Origin: Candidatus Pacearchaeota archaeon
GTDB taxonomy: Archaea; Nanoarchaeota; Nanoarchaeia; Pacearchaeales; GW2011-AR1
Direction: 5' to 3'
Assembly (NCBI GenBank): GCA_002690445.1
Contig: NZER01000454.1
Span: forward strand, 1-8,919
DNA: 8,919 nt
In this document: piece by piece, positions 7,120-8,919 of the stretch
How the letters are laid out: each line of letters starts with the position of its first letter
Numbering within the stretch: the first letter of the stretch is position 1
The notes under the pieces: generated by a model
Database searches by the model: none
Told to the model about the DNA's origin: nothing
The model's input: the letters and a program-made list of their open reading frames with translations, nothing else
Made by a program: the position numbers and the translations under genes

Positions 7120-8885
7120 TAGCCCCTCGAATTCTCCATACCCTGTTCCGCAGTCTCCCTAGGAATAGTCGAACTTCCAGGACGCCCACTGATAGCCTCT
7201 AGTTCTTGTGCGCGCGAACGCGCTTCGCCAGATACATCAGTGTTCTGCTGTTCCGCAGCGAATCCTGCCGCCGATGCTGCGGTATCAACCGCCTCATTAG
7301 CAAGCTGATTCAATACGTCATCGTCTAAGACGACGCCTAACAAGACGCCCTGTTCAATCGCCTGTTCCAATACTCTCTCGGCATATATCAATACAGCCTC
7401 GAAATCGGGGTCTTCCACTACATGCTTCGCGTACTTCTTGTGGAAGGTATGACGCGAGATATCGCCAGCCCTACGCAATGCCTCACCTACGAGAAGCATC
7501 CTATCATTCTCAGCCGGGTCAACAGCCTCAAACGTAACGTCAAAGTTGAAGTGCGAGAAGTCCTTACCAGTTACTCGCCCAGTTTCAACGGCAGGCTCTG
7601 CACTCCCTTCAATTGCCATCGATATATCATACGACTTCATCAGCCGCGCCATCATGTTCAGAGTTTGCGTGCCCATTCTATCCAATGTTGCACGTATGGG
7701 CGCGATAGTCGTAAGCTCTTGCCCTATAAGCTGAGCTTGCAGCACTCCGAATTGCACTCCTGCGTCGCGACCACCTCGTAATGCGGAACCAGCGACACGC
7801 AGGATGTTCTGCTGGATAGCGTCGAGAAACCTGTACATATTCTCGTTCGGTGGTGGGTATTGCATATACTCCGGGGGATGGTTAGGAAGATGCCTAATAA
7901 CCTTTCCTGGGCCAACGCCGAATTGTTTAGCAACCTTTTTCGGGTCCTCCACTGTTAGTATAGGGGGGAATACGTGCATTTGGGTCTGTACTGATATTGC
8001 AGTCTTTAGGCGTACTTCCTCTTCAAGTTCTCCTAATATCTCACTCAATAAGGTGACACCCATATGTCTCGGGTCGCCATCGACATGGTGCCTGCCTAGT
8101 CCGGCCCAGTCGAAGATATAGGGTACTATACCTTCAACGCCCTTCATCATCGTAGGGTTATCCTTCTCGAATACCAGTTCGCCATCAGCTTCTACAGTAT
8201 ACTCATCTGGCGTCCAGTACTCCAGCCATACAACGGGTCTTGCTGGGTTCCAAGTCTTCTTACCTTGATGCGGGTCTATCCAACTTGGATACCTTCTGCT
8301 TATCTCCCCTGCATAACGTATCTGCTTTTCGATGAGCATCTGCGGGGGTTTATCCTGCCCTGGTGCGATGAAGATAGCAAGAGGGTCAACCGCCCTACTC
8401 ACAAAAGGCCAGTTCTTCATACCCTTAGCTTCCCATTCGCGCATCGCCAGCCCGCGATTACTATTGGGCGCTTTGAGCATCATCTGGTCAACATCTACTA
8501 TTATCTTCTTACAAGCCGCGCCTCGTGATATTAAATCCAATGCTAGTTGAAGATTCGGGTCCATGTCACTATTCTCGCGCTCGCGCTTGAGCATGGCATA
8601 GCCCCACCGCTGCATCAGTGTACCATGACGCAATGCAGGCTTACCTAAGCCAAAGGGTGTAAAGTTAACAGTAGGCTCGTGCGTCCTTATCTGATTCCTG
8701 AAACCCGACACAATGTTTGCAGATGTAGAGCTTCTGAATATCCTTACTTCATAGGGCACATCAATAAGCCCGTCGTACCTCTGCTCGACCATACGCTCGA
8801 CCTTCCGCATATGGTCGTGCGTAGGCTGATAGTGCCTTTCAAGCTGTGCGAACTGCTCTGTGACCTTTGCTATACTCTTTGGCAT
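7119..8885 (-). CDS. Phage portal protein
   Basis: This 588-residue protein would form the ring at one capsid vertex through which DNA is packaged and ejected. Supporting features, in order, are: an N-terminal helical region with YEVRIFRSSTSANIVSGFRNQ (43-63); a central wing-like alpha/beta part containing VDPLAIFIAPG (166-176), VVWLEYWTPDEYTVE (218-232) and a PYIFDWAGLGRHH segment (255-267); a long helix (277-300, rich in Leu and Glu) like the portal stem; PPPNENMYRFLDAIQQNILRV (344-364); a Gly-rich ALRGGRDAG loop and following helix (368-392), as in portal stem/crown regions; and an Ala/Gln-rich C-terminal tail (530-588). Length is within the usual portal range of about 400-700. The start is a TAATG overlap with the preceding gene, with no strong Shine-Dalgarno. 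Terminase genes are expected further upstream, outside the window. The family is recognised by overall pattern, not by a single diagnostic motif. Confidence 0.8.
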   Translation of the reverse strand: MPKSIAKVTEQFAQLERHYQPTHDHMRKVERMVEQRYDGLIDVPYEVRIFRSSTSANIVSGFRNQIRTHEPTVNFTPFGLGKPALRHGTLMQRWGYAMLKRERENSDMDPNLQLALDLISRGAACKKIIVDVDQMMLKAPNSNRGLAMREWEAKGMKNWPFVSRAVDPLAIFIAPGQDKPPQMLIEKQIRYAGEISRRYPSWIDPHQGKKTWNPARPVVWLEYWTPDEYTVEADGELVFEKDNPTMMKGVEGIVPYIFDWAGLGRHHVDGDPRHMGVTLLSEILGELEEEVRLKTAISVQTQMHVFPPILTVEDPKKVAKQFGVGPGKVIRHLPNHPPEYMQYPPPNENMYRFLDAIQQNILRVAGSALRGGRDAGVQFGVLQAQLIGQELTTIAPIRATLDRMGTQTLNMMARLMKSYDISMAIEGSAEPAVETGRVTGKDFSHFNFDVTFEAVDPAENDRMLLVGEALRRAGDISRHTFHKKYAKHVVEDPDFEAVLIYAERVLEQAIEQGVLLGVVLDDDVLNQLANEAVDTAASAAGFAAEQQNTDVSGEARSRAQELEAISGRPGSSTIPRETAEQGMENSRG

Positions 8886-8919
8886 TAGTTTATATAACTC
8901 GCAACGTCAGCATCGCGCC
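8885..8919 (-). CDS. C-terminal end of an unidentified upstream gene (partial)
   Basis: Reading leftward from the right edge, one frame gives the residues RDADVASYIN and then TAA (8887-8885), whose last base is the first base of the portal ATG. Ten codons are too few to identify a protein. The case for a real gene is that the TAATG junction repeats the pattern at three other boundaries in the same gene chain. By phage synteny it could be the terminase large subunit or a small gene between terminase and portal; the sequence does not say which. Confidence 0.55.
   Translation of the reverse strand, partial: RDADVASYIN

Noticed and set aside
7422..7781. A plus-strand frame of 119 residues.
   Set aside because: It lies wholly antisense to the portal gene, has no convincing ribosome site or domain, and runs against the direction of every real gene here.
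1..8919. tRNAs, CRISPR arrays, insertion sequences, integrase or attachment sites.
   Set aside because: None was seen: no regularly spaced repeats, no transposase or recombinase motifs, and no gene-free stretch longer than 123 bases that could hold them.

Overview
This window looks like part of the virion-morphogenesis module of a tailed double-stranded DNA bacteriophage (Caudoviricetes), probably an uncultured environmental one. The reasons are a recognisable portal protein, very tight same-strand gene packing, a giant uncharacterised protein of the kind seen in phage structural modules, and a charged coiled-coil protein resembling a scaffold. I see no host genes, tRNAs, integrase, transposase or CRISPR array. 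The host cannot be named from the sequence. A perfect sigma70/sigmaA-type promoter implies a bacterium with ordinary housekeeping transcription.

All seven supported genes lie on the minus strand, so transcription runs from the right edge to the left. In that order they are: the last codons of an unidentified gene (8885-8919), the portal protein (7119-8885), a 49-residue protein (6970-7119), a 78-residue protein (6734-6970), a 478-residue Gly-rich plus coiled-coil protein (5311-6747), a 1608-residue protein (485-5311), a 123-base leader with a strong promoter at its upstream end, and the first 120 residues of a scaffold-like protein (1-360) that runs off the left edge. From the right edge to 485 there is no intergenic space. 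Four of the five junctions are the overlap TAATG, where stop and start share one base; the fifth is a 14-base overlap with a clear Shine-Dalgarno sequence. Every visible stop codon is TAA.

My inferred picture is that the portal forms the packaging and ejection channel. The 478- and 1608-residue proteins are a co-translated pair of virion proteins, possibly internal or ejected ones, made at a coupled ratio. The scaffold-like gene, probably followed by the major capsid gene beyond the left edge, gets its own perfect-consensus promoter (TTGACA, 17-base spacer, TATAAT), which would allow higher expression than the upstream genes. Only the portal call rests on real family recognition. The remaining roles come from position and composition.

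At whole-window scale, the tetranucleotide GATC is completely absent from all 8919 bases, where roughly 30 or more would be expected. The palindrome GCGCGC, in contrast, occurs at 16 places where about two would be expected. The first pattern suggests past pressure from a GATC-specific restriction or nicking system.
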